DNA from: Comamonadaceae bacterium
GTDB taxonomy: Bacteria; Pseudomonadota; Gammaproteobacteria; Burkholderiales; Burkholderiaceae_C
Length of the DNA stretch: 60,685 nt
Assembly: GCA_947475685.1 (NCBI GenBank)
Contig: CANJNC010000018.1
Location: 1-60,685 of the forward strand
Direction of reading: 5' to 3'
Shown: piece by piece, positions 31,852 to 45,249 of the stretch
How the letters are laid out: each line of letters begins with the position of its first letter
Numbering within the stretch: the first letter of the stretch is position 1
Translations under genes and position numbers: made by a program
The notes under the pieces: generated by a model
What the model saw: only the letters and a program-made list of their open reading frames with translations
Told to the model about the DNA's origin: nothing
Databases searched by the model: none

Positions 31852-33567
31852 ATGCCCCAATCCGCGAAGTCATCCAAATCCAAAGCTCACTCTGCTGTGC
31901 CTTTGGACCCCATGTCCCAGATGAGGCAATCGTTTGAGCAGTTTTTATCTGTTTTTCAATCCAAGGAGCCCGAACTTGCATTCCAAGCGCTCAGGCCCCT
32001 TGAGCTTGATGCGAGCCTGCTTGAGCAACTGCAAAGCGAATTCGTCGAACGCGCCTCACGGCTGTGGAACGACAGTTTGAATCACGGCATTCAATTAAAG
32101 GACAGAAGATTCAGCTCAGAGGCTTGGGGTGCTCAGCCTTCTTCCACATTTTTGGCTGCGATGTATTTATTGAATGGTGAGTTTTTGCAAAAAATGGTGC
32201 AAGTTGTGAAGACGGACGATAAAACCCGGGCACGTTTGAATTTTGCGGTGGAGCAATATGTGGCACTTGCTTCGCCAAGCAATTTTTTGCCCCTGAACCC
32301 AGACGCCATGAAGAAAGCCTTGGACAGTGATGGGCTGTCAATTTCCAAGGGCCTACAAAATTTGTTGCACGATGTGCAGCAGGGCCATGTCTCCATGACC
32401 GATGAGCGCGTATTTGCAGTGGGTCAAAATGTGGCGCTCACGAAGGGTCAGGTTGTGTATGAAAACGCCTACTTTCAGTTGATTGAATATGCTCCTTTGA
32501 CCAAGGAGGTTTTTGAGCGTCCTTTGCTTTTGGTGCCACCTTGTATCAATAAGTTCTACATCTTGGATTTAAAGCCCGAGAACTCTCTGATCAGGCATGC
32601 GGTGGCCCAAGGGCACAGAACCTTCGTGGTGAGTTGGTGCAACCCCAAGGAAGACATGGTCCATGCGACTTGGGATGATTATATTGAGCATGCCGTTTTG
32701 AAAGCCATCGAGCTTGCCCAATCCATCAGCTCATCCAAGACCATCAATGCCTTGGGATTTTGCGTGGGCGGAACCCTCTTGAGCACTGCTTTAGGGGTTT
32801 TGGCTGCGAGGGGAAAGCATCCTGTTCAAAGCCTCACGCTGCTCACGACCTTGGTCGACTTCACCCACACGGGCGTCTTGGATGTCTTTATCGATGAGAC
32901 CATGGTCAAGTTCAGGGAGCTTCAATATGCCAACGGGGGATTGATGTCTGGAAAAGACATGGCACAGACGTTTAGTTTTTTGCGGCCCAACGATTTGGTC
33001 TGGAATTATGTGGTCAATAACTATCTAAAAGGTGAGACGCCTCCTGCTTTTGATTTGCTCTACTGGAATAGCGATTCGACCAATTTGCCAGGCCCTTTGT
33101 ATGCTTGGTACCTTAGACACATGTACTTGGAGAATTTGCTCGTCAAGCCCAATGCCTTGACTGTGTGTGGGCAGTCTCTTGATCTATCCAAAATCAAATC
33201 CCCTGTCTATATTTATGGCTCAAGGGAAGACCATATCGTACCGATCGACGCAGCCTATGCCTCGACCAAGATCTTTAAGGGTCCAAAAAGGTTTGTGATG
33301 GGAGCCTCTGGTCACATTGCAGGGGTTATCAATCCGCCTGCAAGTCAAAAGAGAAGCCATTGGATCTGCGCCCAGTCAAATTTTCCTTCTAGCTTAGAGA
33401 AATGGGTTGGGCAGGCGAAAGAAGTTCCTGGCAGCTGGTGGGATGATTGGATGAGCTGGTTGTCTGAGCATGCAGGCAAGTCCGTTCGTGCGCCCAAGAT
33501 GCAGGGCAATAAGCTTTATCAGCCCATCGAGCCTGCTCCAGGTCGGTATGTGGCTGTAAAGATCTGA
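31852..33567 (+). CDS. phaC: Class I poly(3-hydroxyalkanoate) synthase PhaC
   Basis: PhaC joins (R)-3-hydroxyacyl-CoA monomers into polyester granules. The 571-residue protein has the lipase-like box GFCVGG with catalytic Cys304, Asp in GSREDHIVP and His in GASGHIAGVINPP. The size and single-subunit form fit class I (short-chain, as in Cupriavidus). The start is taken at ATG 31852; the frame is open to a TTG at 31813. It is followed by phaA and phaB in one cluster. Confidence 0.96.
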   Translation: MPQSAKSSKSKAHSAVPLDPMSQMRQSFEQFLSVFQSKEPELAFQALRPLELDASLLEQLQSEFVERASRLWNDSLNHGIQLKDRRFSSEAWGAQPSSTFLAAMYLLNGEFLQKMVQVVKTDDKTRARLNFAVEQYVALASPSNFLPLNPDAMKKALDSDGLSISKGLQNLLHDVQQGHVSMTDERVFAVGQNVALTKGQVVYENAYFQLIEYAPLTKEVFERPLLLVPPCINKFYILDLKPENSLIRHAVAQGHRTFVVSWCNPKEDMVHATWDDYIEHAVLKAIELAQSISSSKTINALGFCVGGTLLSTALGVLAARGKHPVQSLTLLTTLVDFTHTGVLDVFIDETMVKFRELQYANGGLMSGKDMAQTFSFLRPNDLVWNYVVNNYLKGETPPAFDLLYWNSDSTNLPGPLYAWYLRHMYLENLLVKPNALTVCGQSLDLSKIKSPVYIYGSREDHIVPIDAAYASTKIFKGPKRFVMGASGHIAGVINPPASQKRSHWICAQSNFPSSLEKWVGQAKEVPGSWWDDWMSWLSEHAGKSVRAPKMQGNKLYQPIEPAPGRYVAVKI

Positions 33568-33698
33568 TGTAGGGGTTTGTTGGTCGCTCAATGGGATTTT
33601 TTTAATTCAAGAGATGCTAGATTCAGTCTCAGGGTTCAATTCAAAAGATTGAGCTGCATTTTTTTATAGATTGCTGATTTTTTTAGGAGTTTTAAGTC

Positions 33699-34880
33699 AT
33701 GAAAGATATCGTCATAGTTTCTGCTGCCAGAACAGGTGTGGGTAAGTTTGGAGGCTCTCTGGCCAAAGTGTCTGCACCAGATTTGGGCGCCGTGGTGATC
33801 AGGGAGGTTTTGGCCCGCGCCAAGAACTTGGACCCTGCATTGATTGGTGAAGTGATCATGGGCCAAGTCTTGGCCGCAGGTGCAGGTCAAAATCCAGCCC
33901 GGCAGGCGCTGATGAAGTCAGGCATTCCTCAGGAAGTGCCCGCTTTGACCATCAATGCGGTGTGTGGCTCAGGCTTGAAGGCGGTGATGTTGGCCGCGCA
34001 AGCCATTGCTTGGGGGGACAGTGAAATTGTGATTGCCGGTGGGCAAGAGAACATGAGTGCATCGCCTCATTTGCTTGCTGGCTCCAGAGATGGTCAGCGC
34101 ATGGGGGATTGGAAGATGGTTGACTCGATGATTGTGGATGGGTTGTGGGATGTTTATCATCAATACCACATGGGCATCACTGCTGAAAATGTGGCCAAGG
34201 CCAACGCCATCACCCGTGAGATGCAAGATGCTTTGGCCTTGGGCTCGCAGCAAAAGGCGGCGGCTGCGCAAGAGGCGGGTCGTTTTGACGCTGAGATTGC
34301 AAGCGTTCACATCGCGCAAAGAAAGGGCGATGCGATTGAATTCAAGAGCGATGAGTACATCAATAAAAAGACCAACGCCGAAGCGCTTGCAGGTTTGCGC
34401 CCCGCGTTTGATAAAGCTGGATCTGTCACGGCGGGAAATGCGTCGGGCATCAATGACGGTGCAGCGGCTGTGATGGTGATGTCTGCCCAAAAGGCGGCCT
34501 CTTTGGGGCTCACCCCCCTTGCCAGAATCGCCTCTTTTGCCACCAGTGGTTTGGACCCCGCCTTGATGGGCATGGGCCCTGTGCCAGCTTCGCAAAAAGC
34601 GTTGGCACGGGCCGGGTGGGGGGTGGATTCGGTGGATTTGTTTGAGCTCAATGAAGCGTTTGCCGCTCAGGCCTGTGCGGTGAACAAGTCCCTAGGGATT
34701 GATCCAAGCAAGGTCAATGTCAATGGTGGTGCCATTGCCATCGGACACCCCATTGGGGCGTCTGGCTGCCGAATTTTGGTATCTTTATTGCATGAGATGC
34801 AGCGCTCCAATGCCAAGCGCGGTTTAGCCGCCTTGTGCATCGGTGGCGGCATGGGGGTTTCTTTGACCTTAGAGCGTTGA
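33699..34880 (+). CDS. phaA: Acetyl-CoA acetyltransferase (beta-ketothiolase)
   Basis: This 393-residue biosynthetic thiolase condenses two acetyl-CoA to acetoacetyl-CoA. Catalytic Cys89 is in NAVCGSGLKAV, the His is in NGGAIAIGHPIGASG and the second Cys in ALCIGGGMG. Length is standard. It lies between phaC and phaB, which makes PHA synthesis its likely main role. It may also act in beta-oxidation. Confidence 0.96.
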   Translation: MKDIVIVSAARTGVGKFGGSLAKVSAPDLGAVVIREVLARAKNLDPALIGEVIMGQVLAAGAGQNPARQALMKSGIPQEVPALTINAVCGSGLKAVMLAAQAIAWGDSEIVIAGGQENMSASPHLLAGSRDGQRMGDWKMVDSMIVDGLWDVYHQYHMGITAENVAKANAITREMQDALALGSQQKAAAAQEAGRFDAEIASVHIAQRKGDAIEFKSDEYINKKTNAEALAGLRPAFDKAGSVTAGNASGINDGAAAVMVMSAQKAASLGLTPLARIASFATSGLDPALMGMGPVPASQKALARAGWGVDSVDLFELNEAFAAQACAVNKSLGIDPSKVNVNGGAIAIGHPIGASGCRILVSLLHEMQRSNAKRGLAALCIGGGMGVSLTLER

Positions 34881-34944
34881 CCCCCAGGTGGGGTGGGCGT
34901 TGGTTTTTTTCTTGGATTTAAAATTGATATAAAGTGAGACAAAT

Positions 34945-35682
34945 ATGAGTAAAAAGGTGGCTTATGTAACTGGCGGCATGGGTGGTATTGGAACTGCGAT
35001 ATGCCAAAGACTGCACAGAGATGGTTTTTTAGTGATCGCTGGGTGTGGGCCAACCCGTGACTTTGTGAAATGGATCCATGAGCAAAAACAATTGGGTTTT
35101 GATTTCCACACGTCGGTTGGCAATGTCAGTGAGTGGGATTCCACGGTGGAGGCGTTCTCAAGGGCGAGGGCCGAGTTTGGCCCCATCGATGTGTTGGTCA
35201 ACAATGCGGGCATCACCAGGGATAAAATGTTTCTTAAAATGAGCAGAGATGATTGGGACGCCGTTATTGACACCAATTTGAACTCGATGTTCAACGTCAC
35301 CAAGCAAGTTGTTGGCGATATGGTGGAGAGAGGTTGGGGTCGAATTATTCAAATCTCCTCCGTCAATGGAGAGAAAGGTCAGTCGGGTCAAACCAATTAC
35401 TCTGCGGCAAAAGCGGGCATGCATGGCTTTACCATGGCTTTGGCCCAAGAGATGGCCAGCAAAGGGGTGACCGTCAATACGGTCAGTCCTGGCTATATTG
35501 GGACCGATATGGTCAAAGCCATTCGCCAAGATGTGCTTGACAAGATTGTGGCAACCATTCCTGTCAAGCGCTTGGGTACACCAGATGAAATCGGCTCGAT
35601 TGTGGGTTGGTTGGCCAGTCAAGATTCTGGCTTTACAACGGGCGCAGACTTTTCTTGCAATGGTGGATTGCACATGGGTTGA
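34945..35682 (+). CDS. phaB: Acetoacetyl-CoA reductase
   Basis: The 245-residue short-chain dehydrogenase reduces acetoacetyl-CoA to (R)-3-hydroxybutyryl-CoA with NADPH. It shows the cofactor motif TGGMGGIGTAIC, NNAGITRD, catalytic Ser-Tyr-Lys in ISSVNGEKGQSGQTNYSAAKAG, and the VSPGYIGTDMV loop. AcpP-type FabG is the main alternative, but position after phaC-phaA and the sequence FHTSVGNVSEWDS point to PhaB. Confidence 0.95.
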   Translation: MSKKVAYVTGGMGGIGTAICQRLHRDGFLVIAGCGPTRDFVKWIHEQKQLGFDFHTSVGNVSEWDSTVEAFSRARAEFGPIDVLVNNAGITRDKMFLKMSRDDWDAVIDTNLNSMFNVTKQVVGDMVERGWGRIIQISSVNGEKGQSGQTNYSAAKAGMHGFTMALAQEMASKGVTVNTVSPGYIGTDMVKAIRQDVLDKIVATIPVKRLGTPDEIGSIVGWLASQDSGFTTGADFSCNGGLHMG

Positions 35683-35913
35683 TCTTTTTGGTCCAAGGCT
35701 TGTGGTTCAACTGCAAGCCCTGGGGCTAGAGCTTCACGCCAAGCCTTTGAAGTTCCAATTGAAGTACCAGTTGGAGCTCTAAAGGCTTTTTTGATTTTGA
35801 GAGGGGTTGGATGCGACAAATCAATGGGTGTGAGGCATGGGATGGGACTAAAATGACGTGCTGTTTTTCAGCAAGCAAATTGTCCTTCAATTCCACCATT
35901 GCTTACTTTTCAA

Positions 35914-36420
35914 ATGATGAACCATGCCATGACCGAGTCGAGTTTTGATTTGAGTTTTCGACGACATCTTGATGTGTCCAAAGAGTTGATTTGGCGCGCA
36001 TGGACAGAGCCCGAGTTGCTTAAAATCTGGTTTTGTCCAAGGCCTTGGAAAACGGTGCATTGTGAAATCGATTTGCGAGCGGGGGGGATTTTTAAAACGA
36101 TCATGCAGTCCCCACAAGGAGACTTGTTTCCCAATGAGGGTTGTTTTTTGGAGATTGAAAAAAACAAGCAATTGGTATGGACGAACTCATTGCTCCCAGG
36201 GTTTAGGCCCAATCAAGTGGCCAACCTTGGTCAAGAAGACAATGCTTTTTTCTTCACGGCCACGATCCATTTGGAGGACCGTGTGGGTGGGACAACCTAC
36301 ACCGCAAGCGTCAAACATGCCGATGAGGCAAGTTGCAACAAGCACAAGGCCATGGGCTTTGAGCAAGGATGGGGCATTGCGCTTGATCAATTGATCGAGA
36401 TGCTTAGGCAAGGCATATAG
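35914..36420 (+). CDS. SRPBCC/AHSA1-domain protein
   Basis: The protein of about 168 residues has the AHSA1 (activator of Hsp90 ATPase-like) fold of the START/SRPBCC superfamily: FRRHLDVSKELIWRAWTEPELLKIWFCP, GGIFKTIM, and C-terminal helix GWGIALDQLIEML. Such proteins bind hydrophobic ligands; their role in bacteria is mostly unknown. Several ATGs (35914, 35917, 35929) are possible and no ribosome site singles one out. It lies 8 bases before dusA and is probably cotranscribed with it. Confidence 0.82.
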   Translation: MMNHAMTESSFDLSFRRHLDVSKELIWRAWTEPELLKIWFCPRPWKTVHCEIDLRAGGIFKTIMQSPQGDLFPNEGCFLEIEKNKQLVWTNSLLPGFRPNQVANLGQEDNAFFFTATIHLEDRVGGTTYTASVKHADEASCNKHKAMGFEQGWGIALDQLIEMLRQGI

Positions 36421-36428
36421 TCTAAGCC

Positions 36429-37469
36429 ATGCAAAACAATCTGCATCTCTTAAGCGTGGCGCCTATGATGGACTGGACCGATAGGCATTGTCGGTACTTC
36501 CATCGTTTAATCACAAGTCAAACGCTTTTATACACCGAGATGGTGACCACGGGTGCCTTGCTTTTTGGTGACCAAGCCCGGCACTTGGATTTTGATGCGT
36601 GTGAGCATCCGATTGCACTTCAGTTGGGTGGCTCTGAGCCTGAAGATTTGGCCAAGTGCGCAAAGTTGGGTCAAACTTGGGGCTATGATGAAATCAATCT
36701 CAACTGTGGATGCCCCTCTGAGCGAGTTCAGCGAGGTGCCTTTGGCGCATGCTTGATGAACGAGCCTCAAACCGTGGCCAATGGGGTCAAGGCCATGCTT
36801 GACGTGCTTGACATACCCGTGACGGTCAAGCACCGAATTGGAATCGATGAAGCTCAAAGCTATGACTTTGTTCGAGACTTCGTTGGCGAAGTGAGCTTTG
36901 CTGGATGTGGAGTTTTTATCGTTCACGCAAGAAATGCCGTTCTTAAAGGCCTCAGTCCCAAAGAAAACAGAGAAATCCCTCCCTTGCGCTACCCGGTGGT
37001 GCATCAATTGAAAAAAGATTTTCCACATTTAAAATTTATATTGAATGGCGGTCTTCAAAACAATGCCCAAATAGCTCTGCAAGGCCCCAAAGTTGATGGT
37101 GTCATGATCGGGCGTGCGGCCTATCACACGCCATACATGATGAGGACTTGGGACCAGTGGTTCAAGCTTGGGGAGGTGAGTGTCCAAGTTGAGCCACAGG
37201 ACCCAATGTGCGCCCAGGAGGATCGGCTCGAAATTGAATCGCAAATGGCCCACTACATGGCCGCTCAGTGCAAAAACGGGAATGCTTCTTGGCTCTCCAT
37301 GGCACGCCATATGTTGGGCCTGTGGCATGGCCTGGCAGGGGCCAGGCTTTGGCGACAAGTGTGGAGTGATTCTCGCTTAAAGAATTTAAGCCCCTTGGAG
37401 GTCATGGAACGGGCCACTTTTGCTCGCAAGGGGATAAAAAAAGATGAGAAGGCTTTATACAGCCTATGA
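36429..37469 (+). CDS. dusA: tRNA-dihydrouridine synthase A
   Basis: The 346-residue flavoenzyme reduces uridines in the tRNA D loop. It has the TIM-barrel FMN site: VAPMMDWTDRHCRYFHRL, LQLGGSEPEDLAKCAK, the catalytic Cys in EINLNCGCPSERVQ, and NGGLQN. The DusA subfamily is indicated by PMMDWTDRHCR. It is followed by an AT-rich hairpin (AAAATTG/CAATTTT at 37469-37492) that might terminate transcription. Confidence 0.95.
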   Translation: MQNNLHLLSVAPMMDWTDRHCRYFHRLITSQTLLYTEMVTTGALLFGDQARHLDFDACEHPIALQLGGSEPEDLAKCAKLGQTWGYDEINLNCGCPSERVQRGAFGACLMNEPQTVANGVKAMLDVLDIPVTVKHRIGIDEAQSYDFVRDFVGEVSFAGCGVFIVHARNAVLKGLSPKENREIPPLRYPVVHQLKKDFPHLKFILNGGLQNNAQIALQGPKVDGVMIGRAAYHTPYMMRTWDQWFKLGEVSVQVEPQDPMCAQEDRLEIESQMAHYMAAQCKNGNASWLSMARHMLGLWHGLAGARLWRQVWSDSRLKNLSPLEVMERATFARKGIKKDEKALYSL

Positions 37470-37576
37470 AAATTGTTTTTTTTTGCAATTTTTAATACAC
37501 AATCTCATAAAGATGCTCTCCAGCCTCACCCGATGAGGAGGCAATCATTCAAAGTCAGTTTGAGTATTGGAAAAAA

Positions 37577-39733
<2,157 letters not shown>

Positions 39734-39759
39734 CACCCTTTGCCTTAGTTCAAGGTCTC

Positions 39760-40857
39760 ATGAGCAACATGGACGCCACCAAGAGGCGTTCTATGGCCAA
39801 GGCCATCACCTTGCTGGAGTCCACCAAGCCTGCGCACAGAGAGCAAGCCGAAGAGTTGTTGCATATTTTGCAGCGGCAACCCAAGCCGAAAAACTCTCTC
39901 AGACTGGGTGTGAGTGGCGTACCTGGTGTTGGCAAGAGCACGTTCATCGAGGCCTTGGGTCTTGCCATGATCAAAAGTGGGCATCGGGTGGCTGTTTTGG
40001 CGGTCGACCCCTCCTCGTCCTTGTCGGGTGGATCGATCTTGGGGGACAAGACCCGCATGCACAGCTTGTCGGTCAATGAGCATGCCTTCATCCGACCCAG
40101 TCCAAGCGGGGGAAATTTAGGGGGTGTTTGTGAAAAAACCCGTGAATGCATGCTCATTTGTGAGTATGCAGGTTTTGATGTGATCATGGTGGAGACAGTG
40201 GGTGTGGGTCAAAGCGAGATTGCCGTGGCCAACATGACGGACTTCTTTTTGCTCTTGCATTTGCCAAACGCTGGGGATGATTTGCAGGCCATGAAAAAAG
40301 GGGTCATGGAGTTTGCTGATTTTGTGGTGATCAACAAGGCAGATTTGGATCCGGATGCTGCCATGCGAGCGCAAGCGATGATGTCCAGTGCCATGCGCTT
40401 GATGGCCCAGACCCAAGGCGGGCGGTATGTGAAAGAGGCGTCGACACCCCTGCCCATGACGCCACAAGAGTTGGAGTTGCATGGACTTCTTGATGTGCCT
40501 GATGCCTTGGATCCCAAGGATCAATACCTCAGAGCTGACCAAGCGCACAGTTTGCTGGTCGATCCTACCTTGAGGGTGTTGCAAATCTCAGCGCTTCAAA
40601 ATCAGGGGATTGATGTCTTGCTTGAGCGTTTGACTCAACACCAATCCCAACAGATGCAGTCAAAGGCCTTTGAGCACAAGAGAGCTCAGCAGGCGGTCGC
40701 ATGGCTTTGGGAGCGCGTGCATTATGGGCTCAAAAGTGCTTTCATGGACCACCCCAAGGTCCAGTCCGCTTTGCCCTCTTTGGTCGGGCAGGTTGTAGGG
40801 GGTCTGTTGGAGCCCTCCAGTGCTGCTAGAGAGTTGCTGAGGCTGCATAGGACTTAA
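39760..40857 (+). CDS. meaB: Methylmalonyl-CoA mutase-associated GTPase MeaB
   Basis: MeaB is a G3E GTPase that protects methylmalonyl-CoA mutase and gates cofactor loading. The 365-residue protein shows the P-loop [38 protein letters not shown] and the NKAD base-recognition motif. ATG 39760 has AAGG 4 bases upstream; the frame is open to a TTG inside the end of the mutase gene. It is adjacent to the mutase, the usual functional pair. Confidence 0.95.
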   Translation: MSNMDATKRRSMAKAITLLESTKPAHREQAEELLHILQRQPKPKNSLRLGVSGVPGVGKSTFIEALGLAMIKSGHRVAVLAVDPSSSLSGGSILGDKTRMHSLSVNEHAFIRPSPSGGNLGGVCEKTRECMLICEYAGFDVIMVETVGVGQSEIAVANMTDFFLLLHLPNAGDDLQAMKKGVMEFADFVVINKADLDPDAAMRAQAMMSSAMRLMAQTQGGRYVKEASTPLPMTPQELELHGLLDVPDALDPKDQYLRADQAHSLLVDPTLRVLQISALQNQGIDVLLERLTQHQSQQMQSKAFEHKRAQQAVAWLWERVHYGLKSAFMDHPKVQSALPSLVGQVVGGLLEPSSAARELLRLHRT

Positions 40858-40903
40858 AGGTTGTGTCAATGTCATACATGAATTTTGAGAGGATTGAGTT
40901 TTG

Positions 40904-41530
40904 ATGGAAGTACCAATTTTTCCGCTGAGTACAACGCTTTTTCCGGATGGGTTGTTGCCACTGAAAATTTTTGAGGTGCATTATTTGCAGATGACCCAAA
41001 AAGCTTTTCATGAAACCAAGCCTTTTGGTGTGGTCACGCTTCAAGAGGGTTCGGAGACACGCGTTGCTGGACAACAAGTAGAGTTCTCACCAATGGGCGT
41101 TCTTGCTCACATTGAGAGGTTTGAGGAGGTCAAGCCCAATTTGTATTTTCTGCTTTGCAAGGGTGTTGAGCGGTTTAGCGTCGTGTCCAAAGAGCGACAA
41201 AAAAATGGACTCTGGATGGCTCAAATCGAGCTCTTGCCCGCCGATCCCATGGCCCCTATTCCAGAGGAGTTGCAGGAAACGGCCAACAAGTTGGGCAAGG
41301 TGATCGTGTCCTTTCAAAAACACAGCATCAAAGCAAGTGAAATGCCTTTCTCTCAACCCTATCGACTCGATGACTGTGGTTGGGTGGCCAATCGGTGGTG
41401 TGAGATGCTGCCCTTGAATGCCGCACAAAAGCAGTTGCTGCTGGCGCAAACAAATCCCAGGCTGCGTCTTGACTTGATCAATGATATTTTGGATGAAATG
41501 CAAATTTCTATCCAGTTTCCTGGCGGATAA
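40904..41530 (+). CDS. Lon N-terminal (LON substrate-binding) domain protein
   Basis: The 208-residue protein matches the N-terminal substrate-binding domain of Lon protease alone: [24 protein letters not shown] at the start and the helical part at the end. It lacks the AAA+ and protease domains. Stand-alone LON domains are common in Burkholderiales and their role is unknown. It sits between meaB and pccB, so it is likely transcribed with the propionate genes. ATG 40904 is used. Confidence 0.88.
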   Translation: MEVPIFPLSTTLFPDGLLPLKIFEVHYLQMTQKAFHETKPFGVVTLQEGSETRVAGQQVEFSPMGVLAHIERFEEVKPNLYFLLCKGVERFSVVSKERQKNGLWMAQIELLPADPMAPIPEELQETANKLGKVIVSFQKHSIKASEMPFSQPYRLDDCGWVANRWCEMLPLNAAQKQLLLAQTNPRLRLDLINDILDEMQISIQFPGG

Positions 41531-41613
41531 GGTGGGATGTGTTTTATGGTGAAACCCGTGTGCACTGGGTTTGCCAGGCCCCTAGGGGTTCAATGACTTT
41601 CGGATGGTTAAAT

Positions 41614-43146
41614 ATGACTGATATCAATTTACAGCTTGAACAAAAACGAACTGCAGCTCGCCTAGGGGGTGGACAACGAAGAATAGACGCTCAACATGCC
41701 AAGGGCAAGCTCACAGCGCGTGAGCGTATAGAGGTTTTGCTCGATCCAGATACATTTGAAGAGTGGGGCATGCTTGTGGAGCACCGGTGCACAGATTTTG
41801 GCATGGAGACACAAAAGGTCCCAGGCGACGGCGTGGTCACGGGCTATGGCATGATCAATGGCCGATTGGTCTTTGTGTTCAGCCAAGACTTTACCGTGTT
41901 TGGCGGAGCGCTCTCAGAGTCCCATGCAGAGAAAATTTGCAAGATCATGGATCAGGCCATGAAAGTGGGCGCGCCGGTCATTGGCTTGAATGACTCGGGG
42001 GGAGCTCGAATTCAAGAGGGCGTGGCTTCTCTTGGGGGCTATGCGGAGGTCTTTCAGCGAAACGTCATGGCCTCAGGCGTGATTCCTCAAATCAGTGTCA
42101 TCATGGGCCCCTCGGCTGGGGGGGCTGTGTACTCGCCAGCGATGACGGATTTTATTTTTATGGTCAAAGACAGCTCCTACATGTTTGTGACTGGACCAGA
42201 GGTGGTCAAGACCGTCACGCATGAAGAGGTGAGCGCTGAGGAGTTGGGAGGAGCGTTGACGCATACGATCAAAAGTGGTGTCGCAGACCGTGCATTTGAA
42301 AACGATATTGAAGCGCTGCTGATGATGCGACGCATGTACAACTACTTGCCATTGAACAACAAAGAAAAAGCACCCGTTAGACCGTGCCTTGACCCAAGTG
42401 ATCGCTTGGAGAAAAGCTTGGAGACCCTTGTTCCCACCAATTCCAATCAGCCTTACGACATGCATGAGTTGATTTTAAAAATCGTGGACGATGCAGACTT
42501 CTTTGAGTTGCAACCCGATTATGCTAAAAACATCCTCATTGGTTTTGCTCGAATGGGTGGTCAAAGTGTGGGGATTGTGGCCAATCAACCCATGGTTCTC
42601 GCTGGGTGTTTGGATATTAAAAGCTCCGTCAAGGCTGCACGATTTGTGCGATTTTGTGATGCATTCAATATTCCCGTGATCACCCTCGTGGATGTGCCCG
42701 GCTTCATGCCAGGCACGAGCCAGGAGTTTGGTGGCATCATCAAGCATGGGGCCAAGTTGTTGTATGCCTATGCCGAGTGCACGACACCCAAAGTCACCTT
42801 GATCACGAGAAAGGCCTATGGAGGCGCATACGATGTGATGGCCTCTAAACACCTCAGAGGGGATGTCAATTTCGCCTGGCCCAACGCAGAAATTGCGGTC
42901 ATGGGTGCAAAGGGCGCTGTAGAAATTATTTTTCGAGAAGATAAAAACGATCCTGAGAAATTGGCTTTGAAGGAGCAAGAGTACCGTGCTCGGTTTGCCA
43001 ATCCCTTTGTGGCCGGTGCCAGAGGCTTTATCGACGATGTCATTGAGCCTCAAGAAACGCGCAAAAGAATTTGTCGCTCCTTGGTCATGCTCAAGGATAA
43101 AAAAGTTGAAAACCCTTGGCGAAAGCACGGCAACATCCCATTGTAG
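41614..43146 (+). CDS. pccB: Propionyl-CoA carboxylase beta (carboxyltransferase) subunit
   Basis: The 510-residue subunit moves CO2 from carboxybiotin to propionyl-CoA. It has the crotonase-like N and C halves: [56 protein letters not shown], and [27 protein letters not shown]. Start ATG 41614 begins [19 protein letters not shown]; the frame is open to 41539 but those residues are not conserved. Context with the mutase and pccA favours propionyl-CoA over acetyl- or methylcrotonyl-CoA. Confidence 0.94.
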   Translation: MTDINLQLEQKRTAARLGGGQRRIDAQHAKGKLTARERIEVLLDPDTFEEWGMLVEHRCTDFGMETQKVPGDGVVTGYGMINGRLVFVFSQDFTVFGGALSESHAEKICKIMDQAMKVGAPVIGLNDSGGARIQEGVASLGGYAEVFQRNVMASGVIPQISVIMGPSAGGAVYSPAMTDFIFMVKDSSYMFVTGPEVVKTVTHEEVSAEELGGALTHTIKSGVADRAFENDIEALLMMRRMYNYLPLNNKEKAPVRPCLDPSDRLEKSLETLVPTNSNQPYDMHELILKIVDDADFFELQPDYAKNILIGFARMGGQSVGIVANQPMVLAGCLDIKSSVKAARFVRFCDAFNIPVITLVDVPGFMPGTSQEFGGIIKHGAKLLYAYAECTTPKVTLITRKAYGGAYDVMASKHLRGDVNFAWPNAEIAVMGAKGAVEIIFREDKNDPEKLALKEQEYRARFANPFVAGARGFIDDVIEPQETRKRICRSLVMLKDKKVENPWRKHGNIPL

Positions 43147-43200
43147 AGAGAGGGCCGTTATTTTTTAGCTCTAGCAAAAGAACATTAGGACGACTCAGAC

Positions 43201-45249
43201 ATGTTTACAAAAATACTGATTGCCAATCGTGGTGAAATCGCGTGCAGAGTCATAGCGACAGCCACGCGAATGGGCATCAAAACGGTTGCCGTGTATTCAC
43301 AAGCCGATGCCCAAGCCAGGCACGTGGAGTTGGCCCATGAGGCTTACCTCTTGGGGCCTGCGCCCTCGAAATCTTCATACCTCTTGGCCGACACAATCAT
43401 TGAGGTTGCTAAAAAAAGTGGTGCGCAGGCCATCCATCCTGGTTACGGCTTTTTAAGTGAGAATGAATCGTTTGCCAAAAGAGTCGAAGACGAGGGCATG
43501 GTTTTTATTGGCCCCAAGTACCAAGCCATTCGCGCTATGGGTGACAAAATCGCGTCCAAAAATCTGGCCCAAAAAGCCAAGGTTCACACCATTCCTGGGC
43601 ACAACCATGCCATCCCCAGTGCGCTTGAGGCGGTGCAAATTGCCAAGAACATGGGCTACCCTGTCATGATCAAAGCCTCCGCTGGCGGAGGCGGCAAGGG
43701 GCTCAGAGTGGCTTACTCTGATCATGAAGCCCTAGAGGGGTTCACCGCTTGTCAAAATGAAGCGCGAAACAGTTTTGGCGACGATCGCATTTTCATAGAA
43801 AAATTCATTGAAGAGCCTCGCCACATTGAGATTCAAGTTTTGGGTGATGCGCATGGACATTTAATTTACTTGAATGAGCGCGAGTGTTCGATTCAAAGAA
43901 GGCATCAAAAGGTGATTGAAGAGGCGCCTTCAAGTTTCATTTCCGATGCAACCCGAAAGGCAATGGGTGAGCAAGCGGTTGCACTTGCCAAAGCCGTGCA
44001 ATACCAAAGTGCGGGTACAGTTGAATTTGTCGTGGGCCGTGATCAGGGGTTTTATTTTCTTGAGATGAACACCAGGCTTCAAGTCGAGCACCCAGTCACC
44101 GAGGCCATCACGGGCATTGATTTGGTGGAGTGGATGATCAAAATTGCTGCGGGTGAGCGTTTGACCATTGCGCAGTCACAGGTCAAGAAAGAGGGCTGGG
44201 CGCTAGAGTGTCGCATCAATGCGGAAGATCCTTTGAGGCAATTTTTACCTTCTACGGGTCGATTGGTTCGCTTTGAGCCCCCTCAGACCTCGATGCGCGC
44301 AGCGTATCCCGATGAGAGGTTTGGGGTTCGCGTGGACACGGGTGTGCGTGAGGGCGGTGAAATTTCGGTTTACTACGACTCGATGATTGCAAAATTGATC
44401 GTACATGCCCCCGATCGGTTGCAAGCGATTCATAAAATGCGTGAAGCACTTAACGCATTTGTAATTCGAGGCATACACACCAACATTCCATTTCAAGCCG
44501 CTCTTTTGGCGCATCCACAATTTGTGTCAGGTGACTTCAACACGGGGTTCATTGCTGAGCATTTTCCAAAAGGGTTCAAGTCTGAGATGGTCACGCACTC
44601 AGATGCTGGGTTTTTAATTGCCTTGGCCGCTTTCGTGCAAAGAAAAACCAGACAGCGTGCAAAGGGCATGAGTGGTCAACTCTTTGGCTACGATATAGAG
44701 CACGACAGTGAGATCACCGTGGTGGAGTTGATGGGTCTCAAAGAGCCTCATTATCATGCGGTCAAATACAGCGATGCACTGGACCCCCATGCCAAGTCTG
44801 AGATTGAAGTGAATGGGAAAAAATATGCCATTCAAAGCGATTCAAATTTGAACGATATCGTCATTAAAGGCACCCTCAATGGTGAGCCATTTGTGGCGCA
44901 AATTGATCGCAATCTTTCAGGCCATCCTTTGGCGCTTGAAGTTTCCCATGCGGGTGCGAGAATGGTGTGTTTGGTGTTGTCGCATAGAACGGCTGAGCTG
45001 CATCGTTTGATGCCCATCAAAGCTCCTCCAGACATGTCAAAGTATTTGATTTCACCCATGCCGGGCTTGCTCACCCAAGTCCATGTGACAACAGGTCAAA
45101 AGGTGTTGGCGGGAGAGAAGCTAGCGGTGATTGAAGCGATGAAGATGGAGAATGTGTTGCTGTCCTTTGCCGATGGTGTGGTCAAGTCGGTCAATGCCAC
45201 TGTGGGTGAGTCTTTGAGTGTGGATCAAATTATTTTGGAGTTTGTATGA
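43201..45249 (+). CDS. pccA: Propionyl-CoA carboxylase alpha (biotin carboxylase/carrier) subunit
   Basis: The 682-residue subunit has an ATP-grasp biotin carboxylase (residues 1-450; [51 protein letters not shown]), a middle BT domain that docks with the beta subunit, and a C-terminal biotinyl domain where Lys648 in EAMKMEN is biotinylated. Together with pccB it makes (S)-methylmalonyl-CoA. It overlaps the next gene by 4 bases (ATGA). Confidence 0.96.
   Translation: MFTKILIANRGEIACRVIATATRMGIKTVAVYSQADAQARHVELAHEAYLLGPAPSKSSYLLADTIIEVAKKSGAQAIHPGYGFLSENESFAKRVEDEGMVFIGPKYQAIRAMGDKIASKNLAQKAKVHTIPGHNHAIPSALEAVQIAKNMGYPVMIKASAGGGGKGLRVAYSDHEALEGFTACQNEARNSFGDDRIFIEKFIEEPRHIEIQVLGDAHGHLIYLNERECSIQRRHQKVIEEAPSSFISDATRKAMGEQAVALAKAVQYQSAGTVEFVVGRDQGFYFLEMNTRLQVEHPVTEAITGIDLVEWMIKIAAGERLTIAQSQVKKEGWALECRINAEDPLRQFLPSTGRLVRFEPPQTSMRAAYPDERFGVRVDTGVREGGEISVYYDSMIAKLIVHAPDRLQAIHKMREALNAFVIRGIHTNIPFQAALLAHPQFVSGDFNTGFIAEHFPKGFKSEMVTHSDAGFLIALAAFVQRKTRQRAKGMSGQLFGYDIEHDSEITVVELMGLKEPHYHAVKYSDALDPHAKSEIEVNGKKYAIQSDSNLNDIVIKGTLNGEPFVAQIDRNLSGHPLALEVSHAGARMVCLVLSHRTAELHRLMPIKAPPDMSKYLISPMPGLLTQVHVTTGQKVLAGEKLAVIEAMKMENVLLSFADGVVKSVNATVGESLSVDQIILEFV

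Noticed and set aside
37469..37492. Terminator after dusA (AAAATTG/CAATTTT)
   Set aside because: The stem is only A-T rich with one G-C pair and overlaps the stop codon, so it was not listed as a feature.
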